A DNA stretch of 64,000 nt, from contig JAEOUA010000007.1 of assembly GCA_016839555.1 (NCBI GenBank), positions 248,001-312,000 of the forward strand. The letters are read 5' to 3'. Below the pieces are notes generated by a model. The model was not told the DNA's origin, made no database searches, and saw nothing but the letters and a program-made list of their open reading frames with translations. Numbering within the stretch: the first letter of the stretch is position 1; each line of letters begins with the position of its first letter. This DNA is from Promethearchaeota archaeon (GTDB lineage Archaea; Asgardarchaeota; Lokiarchaeia; Sigyniarchaeales; SOKP01). Position numbers and translations under genes: made by a program. This document shows positions 8,812-18,154 of the stretch, piece by piece.

Positions 8812-10419
8812 ATGACAGATAAAGTTAATAAAGTAGTTCCTTATATGATAAATTTGGATGAGACAGTACCCAGACGCTCCAAAGCTACATTATTGAATGA
8901 AATAACCATGGGGTTAATTGATCTGATGTATGTTTATGGAAATAAATTGAGTAAGTATGGAAAAATACATCGAATAACTGCATGTTTTTGGCCAGTACGG
9001 TTAATCCCTTTAAATAATACTCGAGCCTGTGTATGTTCATATTTATTAAATACAAGTGAAAAATTGAAGGCAGGAGATTTCCAAAAAACACCGCCTCCCC
9101 CTGATAATGTAATAAAAGCTTCTGATCCTGAATCTTTTTTGGAATCTTTAAAAAATTATAACGATAATTATTTAGCTACTGGAGGTTTTCTCAGTAGCAG
9201 TAATTTTAAACGGGGAACTATAGTGCAAGAAGCTTTATTTAGCACTGATGAGGTGGGATATTTTAAAAATTTCTTTCTCCACGAATATGATATTAATTCT
9301 TTCACAGAACCTTATTTCTTATTATCAGGAGACCCCATAGCTAAGAGTGTAAATCAAATAAAGATTGCTCCTGAAATTTATAAGTTCGTCGAATTAGAGG
9401 ATGTTAAATTGCTCGATCGATACGCAGATACGATTAGCTCTCTATGCGATCAATGGATAGAAAAGGCAAAAGGAACAGCAGAAGAACTTAGAATTACGAA
9501 AGTGGATACAAGTGACGAAGAAGAGCAACTGGCCATTTTAAACAAAAAATTAAAAGAAGAGAAAGAGAGAGATCTCCATGCTACTCCAGAAGAATTAATA
9601 AAAACCGGAAAATATAAAATAAATGATAAAACTGGAGAGCTTAATAACAATTTAAACTCTATAACCACTTCTGTAAATAGTATTAAGGATGCCATAGATA
9701 AAAAAGATTTATTTCTTTTGGATGAGGCAATGAAGGATGTTAATTTGAAAAATAATGATCTAGGAAATTCTATTCGAAGATATGAAAAAGAAATAGCCCA
9801 ATTAAAAGCCAATATTGATCGCGAGATTTCAGATATTCAAAAAGCTCATCAGAGAAAAATCTCGGAATTAGAAGCTAAAATTGCTGAGGTGCAGAGAAAA
9901 ATTGAAGAAAAACATGCAAAATTAAGTGGGAAAACTGTTTCAGCAGAAGAACTTATCCAAGAAATTAAGAATGAAAAACAAGCAATCTTAGAAAAAATAG
10001 AGGGTATAAAAGATGAAGATATGTCTAATGTACAACAATTCATCAAAAATTTTACTATTGAGATAAAAACTCAAGATAAAATTGTTGGAATCCCTATTTT
10101 TATATTCTATTTCACGGATCCTCAGACAAAACGAACCAATATTAGAATTCCAGTTCTCCCCATCTTGATTGAAAAGGGAAATGTCGTAACAACCAAAGTA
10201 AAAGAGAAATTTAGGATTAAGTTAGAAGATCTAATGAATAAATATAATCCACTTATCGATTTAGTTGAGAGTGAGGCAGAGAAAGCTAATCTTATGGAAA
10301 ATATCACAAATATTGATACGAAATTAGATGAAGCTATAAATGACCTTAGAATAAATAAAATTTTAAAGAAAAAAACAGCCGCTAAAGCAAAAGAAATGAT
10401 AAATAGTTTAGTGTGGTAA
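8812..10419 (+). CDS. Coiled-coil protein of unknown function
   Basis: A 535-aa protein not recognised. An N-terminal globular part (about 1-230) has a conserved-looking core (ITACFWPVRLIPLNNTRACV). A long charged heptad region follows (about 235-410), rich in Glu/Lys/Ile/Leu and predicted to form an extended coiled coil. A C-terminal segment (IVGIPIFIFYFTDPQTKRTN and following, about 425-480) looks like beta strands, followed by a short helical tail. There is no signal peptide or membrane helix, so it is probably cytosolic. Globular-coil-globular layout suggests a structural, tethering or dimeric scaffold role, but that is inference. Confidence 0.65.
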   Translation: MTDKVNKVVPYMINLDETVPRRSKATLLNEITMGLIDLMYVYGNKLSKYGKIHRITACFWPVRLIPLNNTRACVCSYLLNTSEKLKAGDFQKTPPPPDNVIKASDPESFLESLKNYNDNYLATGGFLSSSNFKRGTIVQEALFSTDEVGYFKNFFLHEYDINSFTEPYFLLSGDPIAKSVNQIKIAPEIYKFVELEDVKLLDRYADTISSLCDQWIEKAKGTAEELRITKVDTSDEEEQLAILNKKLKEEKERDLHATPEELIKTGKYKINDKTGELNNNLNSITTSVNSIKDAIDKKDLFLLDEAMKDVNLKNNDLGNSIRRYEKEIAQLKANIDREISDIQKAHQRKISELEAKIAEVQRKIEEKHAKLSGKTVSAEELIQEIKNEKQAILEKIEGIKDEDMSNVQQFIKNFTIEIKTQDKIVGIPIFIFYFTDPQTKRTNIRIPVLPILIEKGNVVTTKVKEKFRIKLEDLMNKYNPLIDLVESEAEKANLMENITNIDTKLDEAINDLRINKILKKKTAAKAKEMINSLVW

Positions 10420-10559
10420 TTTTTAGTTCAAGATCTTTTTTTAAATCATATTTTTATTTTTTGCTCTCCTTTTACTTTCATTCGATTATTATATTTTAAA
10501 CACACCTTTCTGTTTATTCTGGAATCAGTATTTAACAAGGAGATTAAGGAGTAAAAAAA

Positions 10560-11156
10560 TTACCAAGGATATAACGAAAAAATGTATTCTATACTTAGCT
10601 GATTATAATTCTGATATAGTTCCGTAGTTCCTATATTAAATTCATCATTAGATTTACAATTTATTTCGAAATAATCAGAATTATTAAAATATATAAACTG
10701 ATACGAATTAATTAACCGATATGGTGTTCCTGTGGAATTAAATTTGTCAAAGCTAAATTCTAACGAACTATTCCGGTTAAAATTAATATAATATTCAAAA
10801 TTTGATGTTAAATTAACTAAAACTAATGAGAGATGCACTTTATACCAACCACTTTTTTGCATTGTAAAGTTTGTATTATTATTTGATAAAACTACGTAGT
10901 TAGATCTTAGAATTTGACTGTTATTTACTTCAACCAACCAATCGGTGGTATTATAAGATCCGTATATAGCTCTACTAAGGTTGGTCCATAGACCCACTAC
11001 TTTTGAACCTTCAGGAGGGATAAGAATTACTTGAAGATTACCCTCTGTTTGAAGCTTATAAAAAGAATAACCGCCTAATCCCAGTCCTGCTAATGCAATA
11101 ATAGTGATAATAACAAGCGCAGCGTTTTTACTATTCTCTTCTAAATCTAATTTCAT
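10560..11156 (-). CDS. Membrane-anchored extracellular protein, possible C1q/TNF-like jelly roll
   Basis: A 198-aa protein with a short cytoplasmic head, one membrane helix (about 14-33, NAALVIITIIALAGLGLGG) and a beta-rich extracytoplasmic domain with about ten Asn-x-Ser/Thr sites. The segment SGWYKVHLSLVLVN followed by a YYINFNRN strand resembles the G-x-Y-x-V strand pattern of C1q/TNF-like trimeric jelly rolls, seen only by eye. It is the only gene on its strand between 10420 and 11364. Function is unknown; a cell-surface structural or adhesive protein is plausible. Confidence 0.6.
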   Translation of the reverse strand: MKLDLEENSKNAALVIITIIALAGLGLGGYSFYKLQTEGNLQVILIPPEGSKVVGLWTNLSRAIYGSYNTTDWLVEVNNSQILRSNYVVLSNNNTNFTMQKSGWYKVHLSLVLVNLTSNFEYYINFNRNSSLEFSFDKFNSTGTPYRLINSYQFIYFNNSDYFEINCKSNDEFNIGTTELYQNYNQLSIEYIFSLYPW

Positions 11157-11364
11157 TTTTTAAAAATTAAATTTATTTTTATGAAAATCTAATATTAAAC
11201 TTTATGCTTTGTATACTTAAAATTTTAGTTTACAATTAAATTTATTTCAAATTTGAGTTATTCCTTTCAATTGCTTAAATATTATTATTTTCTTTATTCT
11301 TTTTTAAGATTTAAATCTCTGAAAAAAGAAGAGCTTATTTTTGGAACTAAAAGTTAATCTCTAC

Positions 11365-11610
11365 TTATTTGGTAAATTCTTTCATCACAACATGGGTGTT
11401 GGTTTTTATGATTCCTTCAATATAATCTATTTTTTTAGCAAATGAATTATATAACTCATCACTATTTTCTACTTCAATTTCAGCAAGTAGATCGTAATCA
11501 CCAGTTAAAGAAAAGACTTTTTTAATTTCTGAGATTTGATTAAATTTATTAATCACATTTTCCATTGCTTTATGATGAACTTTACAAAATATCAAAGCTT
11601 TTATTGTCAT
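11365..11610 (-). CDS. Stand-alone Lrp/AsnC ligand-binding (RAM) domain protein
   Basis: An 81-aa protein consisting only of the ferredoxin-like alpha/beta ligand-binding domain of the Lrp/AsnC family (RAM domain). The core SLTGDYDLLAEIEVENSDEL carries the typical G-x-Y-D-L motif, and the end THVVMKEFTK is the usual last strand. No DNA-binding helix-turn-helix is present. Such free domains form oligomers that bind amino acids. It lies 5 bp downstream of a transporter gene that carries its own C-terminal RAM domain, so the two products may hetero-oligomerise. Confidence 0.85.
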   Translation of the reverse strand: MTIKALIFCKVHHKAMENVINKFNQISEIKKVFSLTGDYDLLAEIEVENSDELYNSFAKKIDYIEGIIKTNTHVVMKEFTK

Positions 11611-11615
11611 TTTTT

Positions 11616-12932
11616 TTATGTATATTTGTTTATTTTATCTATAAATAAAATATCAACAGATTCAATACCATCAATAATTTTAAGTTCCTCATTTATTAAA
11701 TGATACACATCTCTTATAGAATTTGTTTTCACATCTATTAAAATATCATGAGTTCCAATTAAAGATCTTACTCTTTCGACTCCTTCTAATTGTAATAATT
11801 GAAGTTGTATGACCTTCATAAATCCTTGCTTTTGTCCTATTAGGATATAAGCATTAATTTTATTTCTCGATTCATTTATATATCTAAATAAAATGGATAT
11901 TATTAATAAAAAAACAATTATGACTAGATATCCAAGTGGAAACATTTCATTTACAAATAATACTCCAAATACTAAACCCCCAATAGGTTCTATAATACTT
12001 AAAATGCTACTCCATTGACCATAGGAAAGATTATGAGGAATCCAATTGAAGCTTGCTATAAAAATTAATATATAAGGGATAATAGTAGAAAAAATAATTA
12101 ACAGTATCATTTCCCAATTACATAATATCGACCATATATTAGCAAATTGATTGAAAAATAATTTAATCTCTTTATATAAATTTATTTCAAGAGGAACAAA
12201 AAATATAAATAATAAAAATGGAAAAAGAAAAGCGATACCGATTAAAAATGTTAGAGAAATCTTAAAAAGCATTCTCACTATTTTATAGTTCGAGTTCTTA
12301 TTAATCAATTTAATTTCAGCTTCAGAATACGAATCCCTATTAATACCAATATTTAAGAGAGAGATACATAGGGCAAATAAAAGTACATAAATTCCTCCTA
12401 TTAATAATTCAGGTGTTCCCACTTCTTTAACTTCTTGGGATTTAACATAAATGATTATAGAAATACAGAAAATTAAAATAATTAAATACAATATTTTAAA
12501 AATATCCAATTTTTCTAATCTTATTCCATGCTCATAGACAGCAATTATTATAATGCTTAATTGGAATCCAATCATAGCAAATGAAACAGAGGTGAGTTTC
12601 AAGGCGAGAAAATAGCCAATAATTTGCAAGATCACTCCAAAAAACCCTAGCAAGCTTAGATATGTGAAATATCTTATGTTATAAAATTTCTCGTTTCTGG
12701 TTAATATTGATTTTAAAATTAATTTTAAGGAAATTTTTTGTTTTTCCCAATATCTATTATTAAAATATACGATAAGCGACCCGATTAAAAGCAAGATAAT
12801 ACCAGATATAAAAAATCTAAGAAAAATTATCATAATTATAGAGATTGATGAAAATAAATCAGAAACAAATATCGGAACCAAGCTCCATAAGAGACCAGCA
12901 ATTATGATATAAATTATATTTTTATTTTCCAT
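11616..12932 (-). CDS. EamA/DMT-type transporter fused to a C-terminal RAM domain
   Basis: A 438-aa protein. Residues about 1-350 contain around ten membrane helices in the two-repeat pattern of EamA drug/metabolite transporters (MENKNIIYIIIAGLLWSLVP at the start; SYGQWSSILSIIEPIGGLVF in the second repeat), with long hydrophilic loops. Residues about 358-438 form an Lrp/AsnC-type ligand-binding domain: AYILIGQKQG, then SLIGTHDILIDVKTNSI, then SVDILFIDKI. The fused cytosolic domain could sense an amino acid and gate or regulate export. It is first in a two-gene unit with the free RAM protein 5 bp downstream. Substrate is unknown. Confidence 0.8.
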   Translation of the reverse strand: MENKNIIYIIIAGLLWSLVPIFVSDLFSSISIIMIIFLRFFISGIILLLIGSLIVYFNNRYWEKQKISLKLILKSILTRNEKFYNIRYFTYLSLLGFFGVILQIIGYFLALKLTSVSFAMIGFQLSIIIIAVYEHGIRLEKLDIFKILYLIILIFCISIIIYVKSQEVKEVGTPELLIGGIYVLLFALCISLLNIGINRDSYSEAEIKLINKNSNYKIVRMLFKISLTFLIGIAFLFPFLLFIFFVPLEINLYKEIKLFFNQFANIWSILCNWEMILLIIFSTIIPYILIFIASFNWIPHNLSYGQWSSILSIIEPIGGLVFGVLFVNEMFPLGYLVIIVFLLIISILFRYINESRNKINAYILIGQKQGFMKVIQLQLLQLEGVERVRSLIGTHDILIDVKTNSIRDVYHLINEELKIIDGIESVDILFIDKINKYT

Positions 12933-13112
12933 AATTTAATTAAAATATTTGATATCTCTTTTTAAAAATTTAGATTTATCAATTCTTTCTATCAATAGGA
13001 ATTAGATTTACGATTTTAATATAATATCTTAAATTAATCTCAAAATTAATTTATTTCTACTTCATTTATTATGAATATAGAATTATGAATTTTTTTTTTG
13101 GGGTACTTTCTT

Positions 13113-13628
13113 ATGAATAAGGAGTTATTAAAGCTTTCACGGGAAGAACTAATTGACTATATTGAGGATATCAGCAAAAATTGGCTGGCTATCGATGGCA
13201 CATGGTTTCTTGCCTCTGAGGAGCAATATGGACTCAATAAAGCTATAGAACTTGATGCATTATCATGGAAACGTTTCAGTCCTATTGAAGCAAAACGTAT
13301 TATGAAACGTTTTAATATCCCCAAAAATGGGGGGATTCAAGCACTTATTAAAGGTTTGAATTTTAGAGTATATGCAAATATTAATGAACAAGAAGTAGTT
13401 GAGGTTTCAGAAAAAAGATGCATATTTCGCATGAAGAATTGCAGAGTACAAGCTGCTAGAAAACGGAAAGGATTACCTGATTTTCCATGTAAGCAAATTG
13501 GAATTATAGAATACTCAAAATTCGCGAAAGCAATTGACCCTAGAATCAAAACAAAATGTATTTGTTGCCCTCCCGATGCTCATCCAGATGAATATTATTG
13601 TGCATGGGAATTTATATTAGCAGAATAA
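13113..13628 (+). CDS. DUF6125-like cysteine-rich cytosolic protein
   Basis: A 171-aa protein (ATG at 13113 preferred over TTG at 13098). It contains W-x-A-x-DG-x-WF near the N-terminus and a set of cysteines in the C-terminal half: RCIFRMKNCR, DFPCKQIG, KCICCPPD and YYCAWEF. The pattern resembles proteins annotated DUF6125, some of which are compared to L-2-amino-thiazoline-4-carboxylate-hydrolase-like folds. The clustered Cys suggest a metal or cluster site. It stands 322 bp upstream of a CCG-type Fe-S protein on the same strand, but a shared operon is uncertain. Confidence 0.55.
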   Translation: MNKELLKLSREELIDYIEDISKNWLAIDGTWFLASEEQYGLNKAIELDALSWKRFSPIEAKRIMKRFNIPKNGGIQALIKGLNFRVYANINEQEVVEVSEKRCIFRMKNCRVQAARKRKGLPDFPCKQIGIIEYSKFAKAIDPRIKTKCICCPPDAHPDEYYCAWEFILAE

Positions 13629-13949
13629 ATCTTTTTAAAAACATATAAAAGTTACCTTATTTACCCAATTTAAAAAGTAGGCGAGCTATGATTTTATGTT
13701 TGACCAAATAATTTTTTAACCTTTCGATCTCAGAATAAAGGATTTAAACTGATTTTTTTTTAAATTTCTAGGAATCTTACAATTGGATAGGATAGAGTTC
13801 TTCTTATTTTGAATTAGAATAGCAAAAGAGATTTAAAAGAAGGGTTTAAAAAATAAGTAAAAAGATTTAATTTTAATAATAAAATATCATACTTGTATTT
13901 TTAAAAACATCATTAAAAAGATTAGTTAAAATAAAAGAGCCTTAAAAAA
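13629..13949. other. 321-bp spacer, nothing recognised
   Basis: AT-rich intergenic DNA between the DUF6125-like and CCG-protein genes. TTTAAAAA-type runs near 13898-13919 could serve as the promoter of the downstream gene. No reading frame or RNA gene was recognised. Confidence 0.3.
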
Positions 13950-14972
13950 ATGTTTGATAACTCAAAATGCGCAAATTGTGAAGATGTCGATTGTTTGACC
14001 CGATGTCAGTGGATTGAATTTGAAGATACCGAGGATGCCAGAAAAGAAATGCAGAAAATGATTAATGGAGCAGAATCTCGAGTTCTCTCTGAATGCGTTA
14101 CATGCTTTGCATGCGACGAATATTGCCCTTATAATTCTCATCCTTTTGATCTAATAACAGAACTTCAGGAAAAATATGATTCTTTAGATTTGAATCCAGT
14201 TTTGGTCGAAAAACTAATCGCAACATATGAACCTCATGAAGAATTTGAACCATGGGAAGGGATAGATCCTGAGAAGCCAACATTAAACAAATGTGCTTTT
14301 ATAAAAACGCATGCAAAAAATATGCAAGGACAAATCTATGATAATTTACAATATGTCGGAGGAAGAGATTTTTTCTGTAATTTAATGTATCACCATGTAG
14401 CGAAAGATTCTGTTATCAGAGAAAGAGCAACCAAGCTTCTAGAAAATATTAAAAAACAAGGTATTAAAGATATGATATGTTTTCATGATGAATGCTACGG
14501 ATTTTACACATCATATTGTCCAAGAAATAATATTGAACTTCCTGAAGGATTAAATCCTATTCATATATTTGAATATTTATATAATTATCTTAAAGAACAT
14601 GAGTCTAAAATTCATAAATTGAATATAAAGGGGGCATATCAGAGAAATTGTTCAAATCGATTTATGCCGGAAGTTGAAGAATGGGTAGATAAAATCTGTG
14701 AATTAATTGGTGTTGAACGGGTTAAAAGAAAGTATGATCGGGAAAATGCTCTTTGTTGTGGAGGTGTATTTTCAATTTTGGGAGATAAGAAATTAATAAG
14801 AGAAACTCAGAATAAACAAGTCCAAGATATGCTTGATCACGGAGCAGAATTATGTTTCTATAATTGTCCTATGTGTATGGAATCACTCGGATCGAAAATC
14901 GAAAGAAAGGGAATAAAAAATTACCTCCTAAGTGACCTCTGTCGCATGGCCCTCGGTGAAAAGATAGAATAA
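13950..14972 (+). CDS. HdrD/GlpC-type (CCG-domain) Fe-S oxidoreductase
   Basis: A 340-aa cytosolic protein. The N-terminus carries cysteine clusters for Fe-S centres (CANCEDVDCLTRC at 7-19 and CVTCFACDEYC at about 50-60). Two cysteine-rich CCG-type segments follow in the C-terminal half (CFHDECYGF around 178-186; ALCCGG around 267-272; YNCPMCMESL around 309-318), as in heterodisulfide reductase subunit D and related electron-transfer proteins. The first CCG repeat is less canonical than in HdrD. No HdrE, FAD-oxidase or flavin partner is next to it, so the redox partner is unknown. Confidence 0.8.
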   Translation: MFDNSKCANCEDVDCLTRCQWIEFEDTEDARKEMQKMINGAESRVLSECVTCFACDEYCPYNSHPFDLITELQEKYDSLDLNPVLVEKLIATYEPHEEFEPWEGIDPEKPTLNKCAFIKTHAKNMQGQIYDNLQYVGGRDFFCNLMYHHVAKDSVIRERATKLLENIKKQGIKDMICFHDECYGFYTSYCPRNNIELPEGLNPIHIFEYLYNYLKEHESKIHKLNIKGAYQRNCSNRFMPEVEEWVDKICELIGVERVKRKYDRENALCCGGVFSILGDKKLIRETQNKQVQDMLDHGAELCFYNCPMCMESLGSKIERKGIKNYLLSDLCRMALGEKIE

Positions 14973-15190
14973 ATTCCTTCTTTTTTATTTTATTTTTATT
15001 TTTACTATAAATCGAAAATGTCCCTCTTTCATAGATAAGATAATATTTATAATCAGAACTTTTTATTAATAACAGAGTTTTAATAAGATTAGGAATAAGT
15101 GAATGATGAACTATTTTCTCTATAGAGATAGAATAAGAAAAAATAATAATAGCAGAATTTTACAAAACAATTTATCATGAGTGGACAAGT

Positions 15191-16237
15191 TTGAATAAGG
15201 ATAATCGTTTAGAACATATAATATCAAAAATTAATGCTAATCAAATTAGCAAGGAGAATGCTTCTGAATTATTAATTTCATTATTCACAGGAACTCATGA
15301 TTTAAAAATTCAGTATAATTGTTTGAACATCCTTAAAAATATTCTAACAATATCAAAAAAGAATTTTGCATTTTTAGAAAATTTATTAATCTCAGATGAG
15401 GATCCTAATATAAAATGTTTGGCAGCGGAAATTCTAATTGATAAATTTCCGGAAAGATCTTTCGATTCTTTACAATGGGAATTAGAACATGAAAAATCAC
15501 CGATTGTATTGCAAAAATTGTTTTCTATAATTAATCATTCCACTAATCAGAAAATTACTAAATTAGGGCATATAATAAATGAATGGTTAAGTGATTTTGG
15601 CCAGAGATTAACGCTCGAACCAATGGAAGCAAAATTTATTCTAGATCTTGAGACTCTGTTCGCCAAAAAAGAAGATTCTATAAACATTCTTTCTCAAGAT
15701 ACTTACAAATTCTATTCCATTCTATCTCAATTAGAAAATAATCAATATTGGTTTTTGATAAAGGAAAATCATTTAATAGAGTTAAAGTTCAATTATTTTA
15801 AATGGAAATTCTTAAAAAATTACCGTGGTAAAATAAATTCATTAAAACAATATAATGATTTGGATTTATTACTTTCTCTTTTAATTCAGATGAAGGGTGA
15901 ACATAAAGAGTCTATAAGAATTCCTACCTCAATATCTAATCTTATATATTTAGAAAAATTAGATATTAGCGAAAACAATCTGAAAAGTTTACCCTCATCC
16001 ATAGAAAAATTAAAAACATTAAAAATCTTGGATTTGAGTTTGAATCGATTAAAATCTATTCCAGAATGTCTTTTTTCACTTAAAAATTTAAAAATACTAG
16101 ATTTAAGTTATAATAAATTGCAAACTATTCCTTCTTCAGTAAAAAATTTGAAAAAGTTAGCAGAACTCAACATAACAGGTAATAAAATTAAAGAGACACC
16201 TAAAATCATGAAAAATATTATTAGAAATGACTCTTAA
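15191..16237 (+). CDS. HEAT-like/leucine-rich repeat protein
   Basis: A 348-aa protein starting at TTG. Residues about 1-120 are helical and HEAT-like (ANQISKENASELLISLFTG; PNIKCLAAEILIDKF). Residues about 245-340 hold four leucine-rich repeats of 23 residues with the L-x-x-L-D-L-S-x-N-x-L-x-x-I/L-P consensus (LKILDLSLNRLKSIPE; LKILDLSYNKLQTIPS). This is the Ras-suppressor/plant-intracellular LRR type, common in eukaryotes and in Asgard archaea. It has no signal peptide, so is likely a cytosolic protein-interaction scaffold. Partner unknown. The start is uncertain because no ATG lies near. Confidence 0.75.
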   Translation: MNKDNRLEHIISKINANQISKENASELLISLFTGTHDLKIQYNCLNILKNILTISKKNFAFLENLLISDEDPNIKCLAAEILIDKFPERSFDSLQWELEHEKSPIVLQKLFSIINHSTNQKITKLGHIINEWLSDFGQRLTLEPMEAKFILDLETLFAKKEDSINILSQDTYKFYSILSQLENNQYWFLIKENHLIELKFNYFKWKFLKNYRGKINSLKQYNDLDLLLSLLIQMKGEHKESIRIPTSISNLIYLEKLDISENNLKSLPSSIEKLKTLKILDLSLNRLKSIPECLFSLKNLKILDLSYNKLQTIPSSVKNLKKLAELNITGNKIKETPKIMKNIIRNDS

Positions 16238-16341
16238 ATCTATAAAAAAATAAAAGTTGATTGAAATTTCTAAGATATTGCATTAATTATATAAATTTCA
16301 AAAACATAATTTTATATCAATTATAATTATCTAATAGAAAG

Positions 16342-18066
16342 GTGAAAATTTTGTCAGAAGAAAAAAAAATGATCAATGGTGGCGATGTTTTAATTAAAGC
16401 TCTACTTAAAGAGGATGTCAAATACATGTTTGGAATCCCTGGTGGTCAATTCCTAAATATGTATGATGCTGTATATAAATGGGGCAGAGAACAAGGGATC
16501 GAAACCATTTTATTCCGTCATGAACAAGCAGCAGCCCATGCTGCTGATGCTTATGCACGAGTCACAAATAAACCAGGAATATGTTTTGGTACGGTGGGTC
16601 CAGGCGCGCTGCATTTAGTGCCCGGAGTAGGAGCTGCATGGAGCGATAATATCCCAGTTATTGCTATCATTCCTCAAGTGTCTAGTAAGTATGATGACTC
16701 ATTTACATTACAAGGGAATTTAGATCAAATAAGTATGTTTAAACCTATTACTAAATATCAAAGAAGTATACGAGATTTAGAAAAAATACCCGACGCAGTT
16801 GAAAAATGTTTTAGACAAGCAGTTGGAGGGAGGCCTCAGCCTGTAGTGCTAGAAATATACGAAGATGCCTTTTTAGAAGAAATCGAGGAAGATAAAATAA
16901 AAATTCCTGGTCCTGAGAAGTACCGACCACAATTAAAATCAGGAGTTGATCCCGATTCTGTCGATGAAGCACTTAATTTGTTATTAACTGCTGAAAAACC
17001 CCTTATAGTCTCTGGAGGAGGCGTAATGATGGCGGAAGCATGGAATGAATTGAGAGAATTTGCAGAATATTTAAAAATTCCAGTAATGGCAAGCCATCGT
17101 GGGACAGGAACTATATCAACTGATTCAGAATGCTTTATAGGATCAACAATCGCGCCTAGCTCAAATTTACATGCTGCAAGTAATTCAGATGTTATTTTAG
17201 CTCTTGGATGTAAATTCTCTTATATTTTAGCCCATGGAGATGAACCATTTTGGAATGATAATCAAAAATTAATTCAAGTAGATATCGATCCTGCAATAAT
17301 AGGCAGAGCCAAACCCATAAATTTAGGAATTGTCGCTGATTGTAAAGTATTTCTCAAACAAATATTAAATGCAGCTAAGAAAAAGGAAAAAGTAGAAAAA
17401 CGAGAGTGGTTAGAAACCTTACTAGATATGTATGATAAATATAAAAAAACGTTAATTAAAAAAGGTAGTAAAGATAACGTCCCAATCTTACCGGAAAGAC
17501 TTGTAAAGGATGTTTATGAATTTATGGATGAGGATGCCATCCTAATTGTAGATGGTGGAGATATCGCTTGTTACGCTTTAGAACAAATAAATGTATATAA
17601 GCCCCGTAAACCTCAATCTCTTGTTCAGGCAATATGTATGGGACATTTGGGTACCGCAGTACCGTATTCTATCGGCGCTAAATTAGGAAAACCAGATAAA
17701 CAAGTAGTCGCTATTGCTGGTGATGGTAGCTTTATGATAAATATCCAAGATTTAGAGACTGCTGCTAGATTAAAGCTTGAAAATGTAATTATAGTGGTTG
17801 CCAATAATAATGCATGGGGAATGATAAAAAGTGGTCAAAAATTGTTTATGGGTAAGCGATATATTGATGTTGATTTACCTGAATTTGATTATGGTAAATG
17901 TGCTGAAGGTTTTGGATGTTATGGTGAGAAAGTAACGGATCCTAACGAAATAAAACCTGCCTTAGAACGAGCAAAAAACTCCGGGAAACCTGCAGTTATT
18001 GATGTTAAGATAAAATATGATATTCCAAATGCTACAAAGCTTTTAGGTTCGATGGGTATCCTTTAA
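16342..18066 (+). CDS. Thiamine-diphosphate enzyme, acetolactate synthase large-subunit family
   Basis: A 574-aa TPP enzyme with the three domains of the acetolactate-synthase/pyruvate-oxidase family. The catalytic Glu that activates TPP is Glu61 in FRHEQAAAHAADAYAR. The central domain runs about 195-345, and the TPP/Mg motif starts GDGS at 460-463 and ends in NNN near 488-490. The usual ALS Arg/Lys and FAD features cannot be settled by eye, so oxalyl-CoA decarboxylase-like or other C-C lyases remain possible. No ilvH regulatory subunit or ilvC is nearby, which argues against a straightforward branched-chain biosynthetic role. It starts at GTG 16342 after an AGAAAG stretch; ATG 16369 is an alternative. 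Confidence 0.75.
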   Translation: MKILSEEKKMINGGDVLIKALLKEDVKYMFGIPGGQFLNMYDAVYKWGREQGIETILFRHEQAAAHAADAYARVTNKPGICFGTVGPGALHLVPGVGAAWSDNIPVIAIIPQVSSKYDDSFTLQGNLDQISMFKPITKYQRSIRDLEKIPDAVEKCFRQAVGGRPQPVVLEIYEDAFLEEIEEDKIKIPGPEKYRPQLKSGVDPDSVDEALNLLLTAEKPLIVSGGGVMMAEAWNELREFAEYLKIPVMASHRGTGTISTDSECFIGSTIAPSSNLHAASNSDVILALGCKFSYILAHGDEPFWNDNQKLIQVDIDPAIIGRAKPINLGIVADCKVFLKQILNAAKKKEKVEKREWLETLLDMYDKYKKTLIKKGSKDNVPILPERLVKDVYEFMDEDAILIVDGGDIACYALEQINVYKPRKPQSLVQAICMGHLGTAVPYSIGAKLGKPDKQVVAIAGDGSFMINIQDLETAARLKLENVIIVVANNNAWGMIKSGQKLFMGKRYIDVDLPEFDYGKCAEGFGCYGEKVTDPNEIKPALERAKNSGKPAVIDVKIKYDIPNATKLLGSMGIL

Positions 18067-18154
18067 ACAAATATTTAAATATATATATTTCTATTTTTTT
18101 TCTATTTATTTTTTTCTAATTTAAAGAACTTTTAAAAAAAGAAGAAAAAAAAAA

